From Hyphomicrobiales bacterium (GTDB lineage: Bacteria > Pseudomonadota > Alphaproteobacteria > Rhizobiales > Aestuariivirgaceae): a stretch of DNA of 64,000 nt. Location: contig JANYLQ010000027.1 in assembly GCA_025363755.1 (NCBI GenBank), forward strand, positions 41,136-105,135, written 5' to 3'. Within the stretch, counting starts at the first letter, position 1, and every line of letters begins with the position of its first letter. Made by a program: the position numbers and the translations under genes. Shown here one piece after another: positions 19,707 through 29,528 of this stretch. The notes under the pieces are model-generated. The model did no database searches and was not told where the DNA came from. It saw nothing but the letters and a program-made list of their open reading frames with translations.

Positions 19707-21017
19707 TTACGCGGTCAAGAATGAGTGAATAGATTCGGCGGCTCTACGGCCATCGTCCACCGAGGCAACTGTCAAATCTTTGCCGCCTGCGATGCAATCG
19801 CCACCTGCCCAAATGCCTTTGACAGAGGTGCGTTTTTCGGCGTCAACTTTGATGCGGCCTTGGTCGAGGGCGATGGTGCCGCCTGTGACGTCTATATAGG
19901 ATTGGCCGATAGCTTTGAAAATCATATCGGCCCTAATTTCGAATTTTTCGCCGGTACTCGTGTTCTCACACTTAAGGCCGATGACGCTGCCGGATTTTAC
20001 TAATACTTTTTTAGGAGCAACCCAGTGCTTGATGTTCACACCTTTTGTCTGCGCCAGTTCTTGTTCAAAAGGGCTGGCTTTCATGTGTTCCGCGCCGCGA
20101 CGATAAATGACCGTGACATTTTCCGCGCCGAGCAATTTTGATTGCACTGCAATATCAATGGCCGTCATGCCGCCGCCGATAACCACGACGTTGCGGCCGA
20201 CTTTGAGTCTTGATGGGTCTTTTGCTTGACGCAGGTCGGAGATGTAATCCACGGCATCCTCAATGCCATCTGCATCTTCATTCTTATCGCCAAGTGCATT
20301 CACACCGGAAAGGCCGAGACCTAGGAACACTGCATCATAATCTCTTTGCAAATTGGCGAGTTTAAGCTTCTTTCCAAGCGCCATCCCATTTTCGATTTTG
20401 ATACCGCCGATGGAAAGGACAAAATCAACTTCCTTGGCGGCAAAATCATCAACTGATTTATAAGCTGCAATACCATATTCATTGAGCCCACCCGATTTTT
20501 TACGGGCTTCGAAGACTGTTACGTCATGGCCGTGCATTGACAAGCGGTGTGCGCAGGCGAGGCCAGCAGGACCTGCGCCGACGACAGCGACTTTTTTGCC
20601 AGATGATTTGGCGCGGTTATATGGATGTTTGTCGGCCATTGCCTGATCAGTGGCATAGCGCTGCAATAAGCCAATTTTAACAGGCTTACCTTCTGCATGC
20701 TCGCGCACGCAAGCTTCTTCACATAGGGTTTCGGTGGGGCAAACGCGGGCGCACATGCCGCCCAAAATATTTTGATTAAAAATCGTTTTGGCAGCTGATT
20801 TTGGATTGCCAGCTTGAATTTCACGGATGAATAAAGGAATGTCGATTGAAGTGGGGCAGGCCTTCATGCACGGCGCGTCGTAACAGAAATAACAACGGTC
20901 AGATTCGACAAGTGCTTCGTGCGCGTTCAGGGGAGGATGAAGATCCGTAAAATTCGCGGCATATTGCGCTTTTGGCAATCGCTTTGCTGCAATGTCTGGG
21001 GTTCTAGCTGGTGCCAT
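19707..21017 (-). CDS. preT: NAD-dependent dihydropyrimidine dehydrogenase, electron-transfer subunit PreT
   Basis: PreT passes electrons from NADH through FAD and Fe-S centres to PreA. The 436-residue protein begins with a double Fe-S domain (CYFCYDAPCMKACPT and CARVCPTETLCEEAC). It then has an FAD-binding Rossmann fold (VAVVGAGPAGLACAHRL), an NAD(P) fold (VVVIGGGMTAIDIAVQ) and the FAD-closing motif GIWAGGDCIAG. It resembles the small subunit of glutamate synthase, but pairing with preA fixes its role. The ATG is preceded by GGGAGAGG. A TTGACC/TAATCA promoter overlaps a RutR-type palindrome about 40 bases upstream. Confidence 0.93.
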   Translation of the reverse strand: MAPARTPDIAAKRLPKAQYAANFTDLHPPLNAHEALVESDRCYFCYDAPCMKACPTSIDIPLFIREIQAGNPKSAAKTIFNQNILGGMCARVCPTETLCEEACVREHAEGKPVKIGLLQRYATDQAMADKHPYNRAKSSGKKVAVVGAGPAGLACAHRLSMHGHDVTVFEARKKSGGLNEYGIAAYKSVDDFAAKEVDFVLSIGGIKIENGMALGKKLKLANLQRDYDAVFLGLGLSGVNALGDKNEDADGIEDAVDYISDLRQAKDPSRLKVGRNVVVIGGGMTAIDIAVQSKLLGAENVTVIYRRGAEHMKASPFEQELAQTKGVNIKHWVAPKKVLVKSGSVIGLKCENTSTGEKFEIRADMIFKAIGQSYIDVTGGTIALDQGRIKVDAEKRTSVKGIWAGGDCIAGGKDLTVASVDDGRRAAESIHSFLTA

Positions 21018-21044
21018 ATTCCTCTCCCGTAACTGATTTGATGA

Positions 21045-21072
21045 TGATTACAGATTTTGTTCAAATGGTCAA
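21045..21072 (-). promoter_or_regulatory. Predicted preT promoter overlapping a RutR-type operator
   Basis: The plus strand reads TTGTTCA-AA-TGGTCAA at 21057-21072. This differs at two positions from the E. coli RutR consensus TTGACCA-NN-TGGTCAA. On the minus strand the same DNA supplies a -35 box TTGACC (21067-21072), a 16-bp spacer and a -10 box TAATCA (21045-21050), pointing to preT. Overlap of operator and -35 box fits repression that is lifted by uracil or thymine, as known for RutR. Binding here is inferred. Confidence 0.65.
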
Positions 21073-21144
21073 ATTTTGAGAGATGGACGAATGAGGCGAG
21101 CCTTGATATGAAATGTATGACAATTGAAATTGAAGGCCAACACA

Positions 21145-22947
21145 ATGACCAAAGCACCCAAAAAACCTTTGAAACTGCGCTCTCAAAACTGGTTTGATAA
21201 TCCCGATAATGCTGACATGACGGCGCTTTATCTGGAGCGCTATCTCAACTACGGGTTTACGCGTGGCGAGTTGCAGGGGGCAAAACCAATTATCGGCATT
21301 GCGCAAACGGGTTCTGATTTGTCGCCTTGCAATCGTTCTCATGTGGAATTGGCCAAGCGGGTGCGAGATGGCATAATAGCTGCGGGCGGTATTCCGCTCG
21401 AGTTTCCAATTCATCCGATTCAAGAAACGGGCAAACGGCCGACTGCTTCGCTCGACCGAAACCTTGCTTATCTATCGTTGGTTGAGGTGCTTTATGGCTA
21501 TCCGCTGGATGGTGTGGTTCTGACAATTGGTTGCGACAAGACCACGCCTGCGTGTTTGATGGCCGCAGCAACAGTGGATTTGCCAGCGATTGCTTTATCT
21601 TCAGGCCCGATGCTGAACGGCGACTATAAAGGCCAGCGCACGGGTTCGGGCACCATTGTTTGGATGGCGCGTGAAAAATTGGCGACTGGTGAAATTGATT
21701 ATGATGGGTTTGTGGAGTTAGTGGCGTCGTCTGCGCCTTCGGCTGGTTATTGCAATACGATGGGTACAGCTACGACGATGAACTCATTGGCTGAAGCTTT
21801 GGGCATGTCATTGCCTGGCAATGCCGCCATTCCAGCGCCATACCGCGAGCGTGGGCAGATTGCCTATGAGACGGGAAAGCGCATTGTTGAAATGGTGGCG
21901 GAAGATTTAACGCCGTCAAAGATCATGACGCGTGAAGCTTTTGAAAATGCGATTGCTGTAAATACGGCTATTGGCGGCTCGACCAATGCGCCAAATCATT
22001 TGAACGGAATTGCGCAGTTGCTCGGCGTTGAACTTGATGTGGTTGATTGGGAAAAGCATGGCCATGATTTGCCGCTGCTCGTAAACATGCAGCCCGCTGG
22101 CGAATATTTGGGTGAGGACTATCACCGTGCGGGTGGCGTGCCAGCTGTAGTGGCCGAATTGATTTCAGCCAAGAAAATCCATGAAGATGTGATCACTGCT
22201 AATGGCAAAACCATTGGCGAAAATTGCCGTGGCAAATTCTCATGGAACCGTAAAGTGATCCGTGAATTTGATGATCCTATCAAAAAAGATGCTGGGTTCA
22301 AAATGCTGCATGGCAATTTATTTGACTCAGCCATTATGAAAACAAGTGTGATCTCAGAAGAATTCCGCAAGCGCTATTTGTCGAACCCGAAAGATTTGAA
22401 TGCGTTTGAAGCCAAGGCCATCGTGTTTGATGGACCAGAAGACTATCACGCCAATATCGACAATCCGGCCTTGGATGTGGATGAGAACACCATATTGTTT
22501 ATTCGCGGCGTTGGACCACTGGGTTATCCAGGGGCTGCTGAAGTGGTGAACATGCGTGCGCCCACTTATTTGTTAGAGAAGGGTATTCGCTCGCTGCCTT
22601 GTGTGGGTGATGGCAGACAATCAGGTACTTCAGGTTCGCCGTCGATATTGAATGCTTCGCCCGAGGCAGCTGCAGGTGGCGGGCTTGCGATCTTGAAGAA
22701 CGGTGACAGGGTGCGCATTGATCTTAATAACGGTGATTGCAATATGTTGATTTCGGATGACGAGATTGCCAATCGGCGCGCTGAACTTGCAACATCAGGC
22801 GGCTATAAGGTTCCTGCTTCCCAAACCCCATGGCAAGAAATTTTCCGCAATACCACCGAACAATTGGCGCAGGGCATGATCATTAAGGGGTCGACCAAGT
22901 TTCAGCGTATTGCCAAGACCATGGGAATTCCACGGGATAATCATTGA
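21145..22947 (+). CDS. IlvD/Edd family dehydratase, probably a sugar-acid (aldonate) dehydratase
   Basis: An Fe-S dehydratase that removes water from a 2,3-dihydroxy acid. From ATG 21145 (AAGG 8 bases upstream) the three cluster cysteines fall in the expected places: Cys62 in [10 protein letters not shown], Cys130 in [11 protein letters not shown] and Cys203 in [29 protein letters not shown] and [16 protein letters not shown] are also family blocks. The long C-terminus and the motif set look like aldonate dehydratases (L-arabonate/D-xylonate type) rather than IlvD of branched-chain synthesis. The next gene, a mutarotase starting in a TGATG overlap, supports a sugar role. The exact sugar acid is not known. 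Confidence 0.85.
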   Translation: MTKAPKKPLKLRSQNWFDNPDNADMTALYLERYLNYGFTRGELQGAKPIIGIAQTGSDLSPCNRSHVELAKRVRDGIIAAGGIPLEFPIHPIQETGKRPTASLDRNLAYLSLVEVLYGYPLDGVVLTIGCDKTTPACLMAAATVDLPAIALSSGPMLNGDYKGQRTGSGTIVWMAREKLATGEIDYDGFVELVASSAPSAGYCNTMGTATTMNSLAEALGMSLPGNAAIPAPYRERGQIAYETGKRIVEMVAEDLTPSKIMTREAFENAIAVNTAIGGSTNAPNHLNGIAQLLGVELDVVDWEKHGHDLPLLVNMQPAGEYLGEDYHRAGGVPAVVAELISAKKIHEDVITANGKTIGENCRGKFSWNRKVIREFDDPIKKDAGFKMLHGNLFDSAIMKTSVISEEFRKRYLSNPKDLNAFEAKAIVFDGPEDYHANIDNPALDVDENTILFIRGVGPLGYPGAAEVVNMRAPTYLLEKGIRSLPCVGDGRQSGTSGSPSILNASPEAAAGGGLAILKNGDRVRIDLNNGDCNMLISDDEIANRRAELATSGGYKVPASQTPWQEIFRNTTEQLAQGMIIKGSTKFQRIAKTMGIPRDNH

Positions 22948-23876
22948 TGCTCGAACTTAAAAACAAGAACCTTCACGCAGTATTCAATAAAAATGGCGCC
23001 CGCCTCATCTCGCTTATCATTGATGGTGTTGACGTGGTGTTTGGCAATCCATCAGATATGGATATTGTAACAGCTGAAGCTTCAGCGGGTGCTGTTGTAG
23101 GACGCTTTGCTGGGCGGATTACCAAGGCGCAATATGAGTTGGACGGGCAGATCGTAAAGCTGGTTCCCAATCGCGGTGATTTTCAACTTCATGGTGGGCC
23201 GCATAATTTTGGCAATCAGGATTGGGCATCATCGGTTGAAGGTAGTTCTATTATTTTTAAATTTCATTCGCCTGATGGTGATCAAGGGTTCCCCGGTGAG
23301 GTTCATGCGCAGGCCGTTTATACGCTTGAGAGTGACAGGTTAAAGCTTTCAATCACCGCGACCACCACAAAGCCCACGGCAATTAATTTAACCAATCATG
23401 CTTATTGGAATATGGTGGGCAATGGTGCGGGGCAAGATTCAATTTTTGCGCAAGAGTTGCAAATCAACGCGGCGCATTATTTGCCGTTGAGCGACGTGCT
23501 TTTGCCCTCGGGTGAAATTCGAAGGGTGGCGGATTCTCGATTTGATTTCCGCACTCTTCGCAAGATCAATGAAGCTTACGACAATTGTTATTGCTTAGAC
23601 GGCAAGCGTGGAGAGATGAAACATGGGCTTGTGTTGCGTGATCCAGTGTCTGGTCGAAAACTAGATGTTTGGACAACAGAAGCTGCAATCCAAATGTATA
23701 CGGCTATACATTGGGACGGCACATTGCGTTCAAACCATGGCCGGATGTTAAATCATCAAGCTTTGGCTATTGAACCACAGAATTATCCTGATGCGCCAAA
23801 CCACAAAAATTTTCCGTCTTGCATTTTGCGCCCAGACGAAATTTATAGCAATGAGATGGAGTGGCGGTTTTCCTAG
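22947..23876 (+). CDS. Aldose 1-epimerase (galactose mutarotase family)
   Basis: A 309-residue mutarotase that interconverts alpha and beta anomers of an aldose. Key blocks are GARLISLIIDG, AGAVVGRFAGRITKAQYEL (the N-R-I-like site, here G-R-I), FQLHGGPHNFG (His), PTAINLTNHAYWNM (catalytic His), DNCYCLDG and ALAIEPQNYPDAPNH with the catalytic Glu near the C-terminus. ATG 22947 overlaps the stop of the dehydratase (TGATG), so the two are translationally coupled. Together they suggest use of a free aldose that is oxidised to its lactone and acid by an enzyme encoded elsewhere. Confidence 0.9.
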   Translation: MLELKNKNLHAVFNKNGARLISLIIDGVDVVFGNPSDMDIVTAEASAGAVVGRFAGRITKAQYELDGQIVKLVPNRGDFQLHGGPHNFGNQDWASSVEGSSIIFKFHSPDGDQGFPGEVHAQAVYTLESDRLKLSITATTTKPTAINLTNHAYWNMVGNGAGQDSIFAQELQINAAHYLPLSDVLLPSGEIRRVADSRFDFRTLRKINEAYDNCYCLDGKRGEMKHGLVLRDPVSGRKLDVWTTEAAIQMYTAIHWDGTLRSNHGRMLNHQALAIEPQNYPDAPNHKNFPSCILRPDEIYSNEMEWRFS

Positions 23877-23907
23877 ACGACTTCTCTCGCTGAAACGCCA
23901 AAGGACA

Positions 23908-26076
23908 TTATAGGAAATTATAAGGGTCAACATCGATCTCTAATTTCAAACTGCCCTTGGTCTTCACATGCTTCAGCCACTCGCGCAAAAACCCCTGAAT
24001 ATTCACATCGCGTTTTGATTTAACCAGTAGACGCCACCTCGTGCGACCGCGCACCATGGCGATGGGGGCGGGAGCGGGGCCTAAGACTGTGATGCCTTCC
24101 GCCATCGGCGCGGTGTTGGCGATAGTGTGGGCAAAGCGTTCGGTTTCGGCGGCGTCCACTCCTGAGATGACGAGTGCTGCTAATCTTCCATTCGGGGGCA
24201 GGCCAGCATTTTCGCGGATGATTTTTTCGGTGTTGAGGTAAGCGTCGCGGTCGCCTTTCAGCAAGGCCTGCATCAATGGGTGTTGTGGTACGTAAGTTTG
24301 CACTATCGCCCTGCCGGGTTTGGCACCTCGGCCTGAACGGCCTGCGACCTGTGCCAGCAAAGCCCAAGTACGCTCCCCAGCGCGGGGATCTGATGATTCA
24401 AGGGCGAGATCGGCATCGACAACACCCACTAAAGTAAGATGCGGGAAGTGATGGCCTTTGGCCACGAGCTGTGTGCCGATCACGAGATTGACGGTTCCGT
24501 CTTCAACTTCGCGCAACGTGTCACGCAAAATTTGCCCTCGTGATAGATCGCTTGAGAGAATTGCGATGCGCGCATCTGGAAAACGTTTGACTGCTTCTTC
24601 AGCGAGACGTTCAATGCCAGGGCCGACGGGCACCATATCGCCCTCGGTTTGGCATTCTGGGCAGGCTTTCGGCACAGGTTCTTTATGCCCACAATGGTGG
24701 CACATGAGGATTTTTTTGAAACGATGCTCCACCATGGCTGCCGCACAATCGGGGCAATGCAAGCGGTGTCCGCAGGTGCGGCACAGTGTGAGGGGCGCGA
24801 AGCCACGGCGGTTCAAAAACAACAGGGCTTGATCTCCGCTTGCTAATGTTTGGGTTACAGCATCAGCGAGTGGTGTTGAAAGCCATGTGCCTGCATCTAA
24901 TTTTTCGCGCGTCATATCAATGCGGGTGGTTTCAGGAAGTTCTGGCCTGCCGTGGCGGTCTTTCAGCTTGACGATGCCGTAACGTTGGCGGTCCACATTA
25001 ACGAGCGACTCAAGCGAGGGGGTTGCCGAGGAGAGCACGACTGGAAATTTTCCGACTGAGCCATAAAGCACAGCCATATCGCGGGCATGATAAGGAACAC
25101 CTTCATCTTGCTTGTAGGCATTCTCATGCTCTTCATCGACCACGATAAGACCGAGTTTGGCCCATGGTAAGAACAAAGCAGATCTAGCACCAACCACAAT
25201 GCGGGCTTTACCTTCGGCCACACCGCGCCACACACGTTCACGCTCGCGTGGGCGCATATCTGAATGCCAGCCCGCGGGCTCGCAACCGAAACGGTTTTCA
25301 ACGCGGGCCAAAAATTGCGCGGTTAAGGCGATTTCGGGGAGGAGCAAGAGAACTTGTTTGCCCGATGCTAAGCTGGCTGCCATAGCTTCAAAGTAAACCT
25401 CGGTTTTGCCAGAACCGGTTACGCCATCAAGCAAGGTCACTCTATGAATACGCGTGGCCACCATTTGGCGCAGGGCGGCGGCGGCTGTGGTTTGATCCTT
25501 GTTGAGGTGAAGCCCACCTGCATTGAGATCAGGTTCAGCAAAAGCGCGGTGGGCAGGCAATGCGACTTCTTGGAGGGCTCCGGCTTTGGCAAGTGCTTTG
25601 ACGACACTCACCCCGACGCCAGCGGCCCCAGCCAATTCGGGGGCACGCATCGCAAAACCTTGGGCCGCGACATCTAAAACACGTTGACGCTGGACGGTGA
25701 GTTTGGCTGGCTTTTCTGGCCCCGCGCGATAGGCGATGTTTTGTTTAGCATCTTCAAAAGCAGTAGGCACGCGAAGCACCATGCGCAGCACATTGCCTGT
25801 TGGCTCCAAGTAATAAGCAGCGAGCCAATCCACAAATTTGCGGTGGGTTTCAGTCATTGGGGACAAATCAAAGTGGCGCAACACGTCGCGCATTTTCATA
25901 TTGGTGGGAACCGAAGGTCTCACTTCCCACACCACGCCGATAACCCGGCGCGGCCCTAGAGGCACTTCGACATAATCGCCAGCTTCCAGCACCATGCCTT
26001 CCGGCACCCTATAAGAATAGGCTTGAGGTAGGGACAGCGGCAGCAACACGTCAGCTATTGCGGAATCGGTGGTCAT
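23908..26076 (-). CDS. priA: Primosomal replication restart helicase PriA
   Basis: PriA recognises stalled forks and reloads the replisome. The 722-residue protein has an N-terminal 3'-DNA-binding domain (VLLPLSLPQAYSYRVPEGM, VEVPLGPRRVIGVVW). It has helicase motifs TLLDGVTGSGKTEVY (Walker A), LIVVDEEHENAYKQ (DEEH box) and VVLSSATPS, and the zinc-binding module CRTCGHRLHCPDC, CHHCGH and CPEC. C-terminal motifs include GTQLVAKGHHFP and VAGRSGRGAKPG. It is convergent with the mutarotase gene and divergent from pabB, with about 50 bases between the starts. The assignment is secure. Confidence 0.97.
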   Translation of the reverse strand: MTTDSAIADVLLPLSLPQAYSYRVPEGMVLEAGDYVEVPLGPRRVIGVVWEVRPSVPTNMKMRDVLRHFDLSPMTETHRKFVDWLAAYYLEPTGNVLRMVLRVPTAFEDAKQNIAYRAGPEKPAKLTVQRQRVLDVAAQGFAMRAPELAGAAGVGVSVVKALAKAGALQEVALPAHRAFAEPDLNAGGLHLNKDQTTAAAALRQMVATRIHRVTLLDGVTGSGKTEVYFEAMAASLASGKQVLLLLPEIALTAQFLARVENRFGCEPAGWHSDMRPRERERVWRGVAEGKARIVVGARSALFLPWAKLGLIVVDEEHENAYKQDEGVPYHARDMAVLYGSVGKFPVVLSSATPSLESLVNVDRQRYGIVKLKDRHGRPELPETTRIDMTREKLDAGTWLSTPLADAVTQTLASGDQALLFLNRRGFAPLTLCRTCGHRLHCPDCAAAMVEHRFKKILMCHHCGHKEPVPKACPECQTEGDMVPVGPGIERLAEEAVKRFPDARIAILSSDLSRGQILRDTLREVEDGTVNLVIGTQLVAKGHHFPHLTLVGVVDADLALESSDPRAGERTWALLAQVAGRSGRGAKPGRAIVQTYVPQHPLMQALLKGDRDAYLNTEKIIRENAGLPPNGRLAALVISGVDAAETERFAHTIANTAPMAEGITVLGPAPAPIAMVRGRTRWRLLVKSKRDVNIQGFLREWLKHVKTKGSLKLEIDVDPYNFL

Positions 26077-26128
26077 ATATCTGGATTAGACTTTGAACTG
26101 CTCAGCTTCCAGCCTTATATGGGAAGCC

Positions 26129-27490
26129 ATGCTTGACCGTCCAGCCAAACCTGCCAAAATGATTTTCGCCGAGACGCTTTATCTTGAACCGGCCACTGTG
26201 GCGGCTAGGCTTCGGGGCGAGCAGAATATTACGCTTTTGGAAAGCGTGATGCGGCATGAACATTTAGGTCGCTATTCGTTTTTAGCTTGTAATCCATCAC
26301 AGACTTTGCGCGTTGAGAATGGCGTGTCAGTTTTGGACGGTGAGCCGCAAAGCCTGTCAGCTATAGAAATTCTGCGCCAGAATTTGGACGAAAACAAAAA
26401 TGAAATGATTGCAGACTTGCCGCCGTTTCAGGGTGGGTGGGCTGGATATATTTCTTATGAATTTGGTAAAAGCCTTGAGGCGCATTCAAAAATTCCTGAT
26501 TTTGAAGCCTTGTGCCCCGACGTCATTTTGCATCGCTATGATACAGTTTTGGGCTTTGATCATCTGCAACAGCGAGCATGGATTTTTGGGACTGATGAAG
26601 CCGAAATCGCGCAGTTTGAAAAAATGATGAAGCACAAGCCGCAAGCCTTTGGTTCTTCGGCGATTGAAAATTGGCAATCTAATTTTTCACGCGAGCAATA
26701 TGAAAATGCAGTAGCCCAAACAATTGAGTATATTTTGGCTGGTGACATATTTCAGGCCAATCTCACGCAGTGTTTTTCGGCTGACATTCCGTCTGGCTTT
26801 GATGCCTTCGCGCTGTTTAAAAAATTACGTGACAAAAATCCATCCACCTTTGCGGCCTATCTAGATTATGGCGATGTCCAAATTGCTTCCAGTTCGCCAG
26901 AGCGGTTAATTAAAAGCGATGGGGCGATGGTTGAGGCGCGGCCCATAAAGGGCACCAGAAAGCGTGATCCTGATCCGATGCGTGATACTGAGCTCATTTC
27001 CGAGTTGCAAGCCAGTGGCAAAGATCGGGCTGAAAATGTGATGATTGTTGACCTGCTGCGCAATGATATTTCGCGTATTGCGAAGCCCGGTTCAGTCAAA
27101 GTGCCTGTGCTCTGCGGCTTAGAATCTTACGCCAATGTGCACCATTTGGTTTCAGTGGTTGAGGGGCGGTTGCGCGAGGGGCTGACACAAGTTGATGTGT
27201 TGAAAGTGGTATTTCCGGGTGGGTCAATTACTGGCGCACCAAAAATTCGCGCGATGGAAATTATTGCGGAGTTAGAGAATCAAGCGCGTGGTGTTTATTG
27301 CGGGTCAATTGGTTATCTCGGCTTTAATGGTTCTTGCGATTTCAATATTGCGATTCGCACCGCTCTTTTTTCTAACGGCAAGGCCTATGTGCAGGGCGGT
27401 GGCGGCATTACTGCTAGGTCTCAACCTGCTGCTGAATATGAAGAGAGCTTGACCAAGATCGCCCGCATCATGGAGGCGTTTTATTCATGA
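26129..27490 (+). CDS. pabB: Aminodeoxychorismate synthase component I
   Basis: PabB converts chorismate and ammonia from PabA to 4-amino-4-deoxychorismate in folate synthesis. The decisive motif is RPIKGTRKRD: aminodeoxychorismate synthase has the Lys of PIKGT where anthranilate synthase has PIAGT. Other chorismate-family blocks are GDIFQANLTQCF, SSSPERLIKSDG, VMIVDLLRNDISRI, FPGGSITGAPKIRAMEII, GVYCGSIGYLG and the C-terminal GGGITARSQPAAEYEE. The start at ATG 26129 is probable; a TTG 12 codons upstream remains open. The stop overlaps pabA by 4 bp and begins a run of coupled genes (pabB-pabA-pabC-transaldolase). Confidence 0.93.
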   Translation: MLDRPAKPAKMIFAETLYLEPATVAARLRGEQNITLLESVMRHEHLGRYSFLACNPSQTLRVENGVSVLDGEPQSLSAIEILRQNLDENKNEMIADLPPFQGGWAGYISYEFGKSLEAHSKIPDFEALCPDVILHRYDTVLGFDHLQQRAWIFGTDEAEIAQFEKMMKHKPQAFGSSAIENWQSNFSREQYENAVAQTIEYILAGDIFQANLTQCFSADIPSGFDAFALFKKLRDKNPSTFAAYLDYGDVQIASSSPERLIKSDGAMVEARPIKGTRKRDPDPMRDTELISELQASGKDRAENVMIVDLLRNDISRIAKPGSVKVPVLCGLESYANVHHLVSVVEGRLREGLTQVDVLKVVFPGGSITGAPKIRAMEIIAELENQARGVYCGSIGYLGFNGSCDFNIAIRTALFSNGKAYVQGGGGITARSQPAAEYEESLTKIARIMEAFYS

Positions 27491-28044
27491 TTTTGATTGT
27501 CGATAATTATGATAGTTTTGTTTTCAATGTTGCGCGTTATTTTGAAGAATTGGGTGCATCCACGAAAGTGGTACGCAATGATGAAGTGCGTGCGGAGGAT
27601 TTAAACGCGAAGGCAATTGTAATTTCACCAGGGCCATGTGCGCCACTTCAAGCGGGGGCTTCGATGGAAATCATGCGCGATTATTCGGGCAAACTTCCAA
27701 TCCTTGGTATTTGTTTGGGCCATCAGGTAATGGGCGAAGTGTTCGGCGGTATCGTAAAACGCGCGCGAAAACCGATGCACGGCGATAGTTCGGAGATTGA
27801 ACATGATGGAGATGGCGTTTTTAAAGACTTGCCGCAGAAATTCGCAGCCGGGCGCTATCATTCTTTGATCGTTGATGACGTTGAAGGCACGGTGCTTAAT
27901 GTAACTGCGCGTAGCGATGATGGTGAGATCATGGGATTGAAACACAAGTATCATCCCACATTCGGGGTTCAGTTTCATCCGGAGTCCATTCTGACTGAGC
28001 ATGGCTATGATATGTTGCGCAATTTTCTGGGGCATGTGGCATGA
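27487..28044 (+). CDS. pabA: Aminodeoxychorismate synthase component II (glutamine amidotransferase)
   Basis: PabA hydrolyses glutamine and channels ammonia to PabB. The 185-residue class I amidotransferase opens MILIVDNYDSFVFNVARYF. It has ISPGPCAP in the oxyanion region, GICLGHQVMGEVFGG with the nucleophilic Cys, and FGVQFHPESILTEHG with the catalytic His and Glu. It overlaps pabB by 4 bp upstream and pabC by 4 bp downstream. Close relatives (TrpG) serve tryptophan synthesis; the partner genes here point to folate, although dual use is possible in some bacteria. Confidence 0.94.
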   Translation: MILIVDNYDSFVFNVARYFEELGASTKVVRNDEVRAEDLNAKAIVISPGPCAPLQAGASMEIMRDYSGKLPILGICLGHQVMGEVFGGIVKRARKPMHGDSSEIEHDGDGVFKDLPQKFAAGRYHSLIVDDVEGTVLNVTARSDDGEIMGLKHKYHPTFGVQFHPESILTEHGYDMLRNFLGHVA

Positions 28045-28844
28045 GTGTAGTTTGGTTTAATGGCGAATTTTTATATGAGACTTTACCGCTTGATCCCGCA
28101 GATCGCGGATTAATGTTGGGTGATGGTTTGTTTGAAACTGTTGCTGTTGCTGGTGGGCAAGCGATTTGGCTGGATGAGCACGTTCAGCGCATGGTGAATT
28201 CGGCAGCGATGTTGGGCATTTCTGCTGATGAAGTTGATCTGCGCGTGTCGATTGCTAAAGTCTTGAAACGCAGCAGTGCCGCGCACGAGGTTTTGCGCAT
28301 TACGCTCACGCGAGGTGTCACTATGCGTGGTTTGGCAGCCGATGCTCATCACAGCAGCTTATTGATTTCTCTTTTGCCATTTGATCCAACTCAGCAACCG
28401 CAAAATTTTACTCTTGCGACGTCGGTGATCAGGCGCAATGAAACAGCGCCGTCGTCGCGGCACAAGACGCTTTCCTATATTGATAATGTTGCAGCGGCGC
28501 GTGAGGTGAAGGGCAAAGCAGATGATGCTCTGATGTTGAATAGCTCTGGTCATGTTGCCTGTTCAACAGTTGGCAATATATTTATTTTGAAAGATGGTGA
28601 GTTGGTCACCCCTCGTGACGATCATGGCATCTTGCCTGGAATTACACGGGCGAAAATATTGAAACATACTGCGTTTAAAGCAAGGCAGTATTTTGTAAAC
28701 GTTGATGATCTATATTCAGCTGATGCGGTTTTTCTGACCAATAGTTTGCGACTTGTCACACCCGTTATAAAGTTGGATGATAGGGCACTTGGCATTGCGT
28801 CTGTGCAGCATATTAAAGATTACTTGAAAGGACTTTCACAATGA
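28041..28844 (+). CDS. pabC: 4-amino-4-deoxychorismate lyase (class IV aminotransferase fold)
   Basis: PabC is a PLP enzyme that splits aminodeoxychorismate to p-aminobenzoate and pyruvate. The 267-residue protein has the class IV fold: [39 protein letters not shown] carrying the PLP Lys, and [18 protein letters not shown] followed by [12 protein letters not shown]. The position directly after pabB and pabA, with 4-bp overlaps at both ends, favours lyase over a D-amino-acid or branched-chain aminotransferase, which share the fold. It completes the p-aminobenzoate branch in one operon. Confidence 0.88.
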   Translation: MSVVWFNGEFLYETLPLDPADRGLMLGDGLFETVAVAGGQAIWLDEHVQRMVNSAAMLGISADEVDLRVSIAKVLKRSSAAHEVLRITLTRGVTMRGLAADAHHSSLLISLLPFDPTQQPQNFTLATSVIRRNETAPSSRHKTLSYIDNVAAAREVKGKADDALMLNSSGHVACSTVGNIFILKDGELVTPRDDHGILPGITRAKILKHTAFKARQYFVNVDDLYSADAVFLTNSLRLVTPVIKLDDRALGIASVQHIKDYLKGLSQ

Positions 28845-29494
28845 AATTTTTTGCTGATACGGCTGATGTTTCAGAGTTGCGCGAGCTCAAGGATTTGGGG
28901 TTGCTTGACGGCGTGACCACCAATCCTTCGCTGATTGCCAAGTCCGGCCGGAAATTTACTGAGGTTATTGCTGAAATTTGCTCCTTCGTTGAAGGGCCAG
29001 TGAGTGCCGAAGTAGCGGCGCTGGATTTTGATGGCATGATGAAAGAGGCCAATGTCCTACGCAAGATTGCCAAGAACGTGACGGTCAAAGTGCCCCTCAC
29101 CTTGGAAGGCCTCAAGGCCTGCCGCGTGCTTTCCGGCGAAGGCACGATGGTGAATGTGACTTTGTGCTTCAGCCCCAATCAAGCTTTACTTGCAGCAAAG
29201 GCGGGTGCGACTTTCATCTCACCGTTTGTGGGTCGCTTGGATGACATTCACCAAGACGGCATGGAGCTGATCGCCGAGATCCGCCAGATTTATGATAATT
29301 ATGATTACGATACCAACATTCTAGTGGCCTCGGTTCGCACCGCTAATCACATTAAGGAAGCTGCGCTGATTGGGGCCGATTACGCCACGGCGCCTGCAGC
29401 TGTGTTGAAAAGTTTGGTGAAGCATCCGCTGACGGATAAAGGCATTGAGCAGTTCTTGGCGGATTGGAAGAAGACCGGTCAGACGATTGCTTAA
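28841..29494 (+). CDS. Transaldolase / fructose-6-phosphate aldolase family (TalC type)
   Basis: A 217-residue class I aldolase of the short TalC/FSA type. It opens [16 protein letters not shown]. It has [29 protein letters not shown] with the Schiff-base Lys (VKVP), [32 protein letters not shown] and [12 protein letters not shown]. The family covers transaldolases of the pentose phosphate route and a few fructose-6-phosphate aldolases, and sequence reading alone does not separate them. It overlaps pabC by 4 bp, an odd pairing with folate genes unless it helps balance erythrose-4-phosphate for chorismate. That link is only inference. Confidence 0.9.
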   Translation: MKFFADTADVSELRELKDLGLLDGVTTNPSLIAKSGRKFTEVIAEICSFVEGPVSAEVAALDFDGMMKEANVLRKIAKNVTVKVPLTLEGLKACRVLSGEGTMVNVTLCFSPNQALLAAKAGATFISPFVGRLDDIHQDGMELIAEIRQIYDNYDYDTNILVASVRTANHIKEAALIGADYATAPAAVLKSLVKHPLTDKGIEQFLADWKKTGQTIA

Positions 29495-29528
29495 CACCTG
29501 AACAACCATTGTAGGTTAGATTTGGCCT

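Noticed and set aside
19707..21017. Reading preT as the glutamate synthase small subunit gltD
   Set aside because: The folds are related, but the gene pairs with preA and has no large glutamate synthase subunit nearby.
26093..27490. Reading pabB as anthranilate synthase trpE
   Set aside because: The PIKGT motif, the adjacent pabA and the class IV lyase gene point to aminodeoxychorismate synthase.
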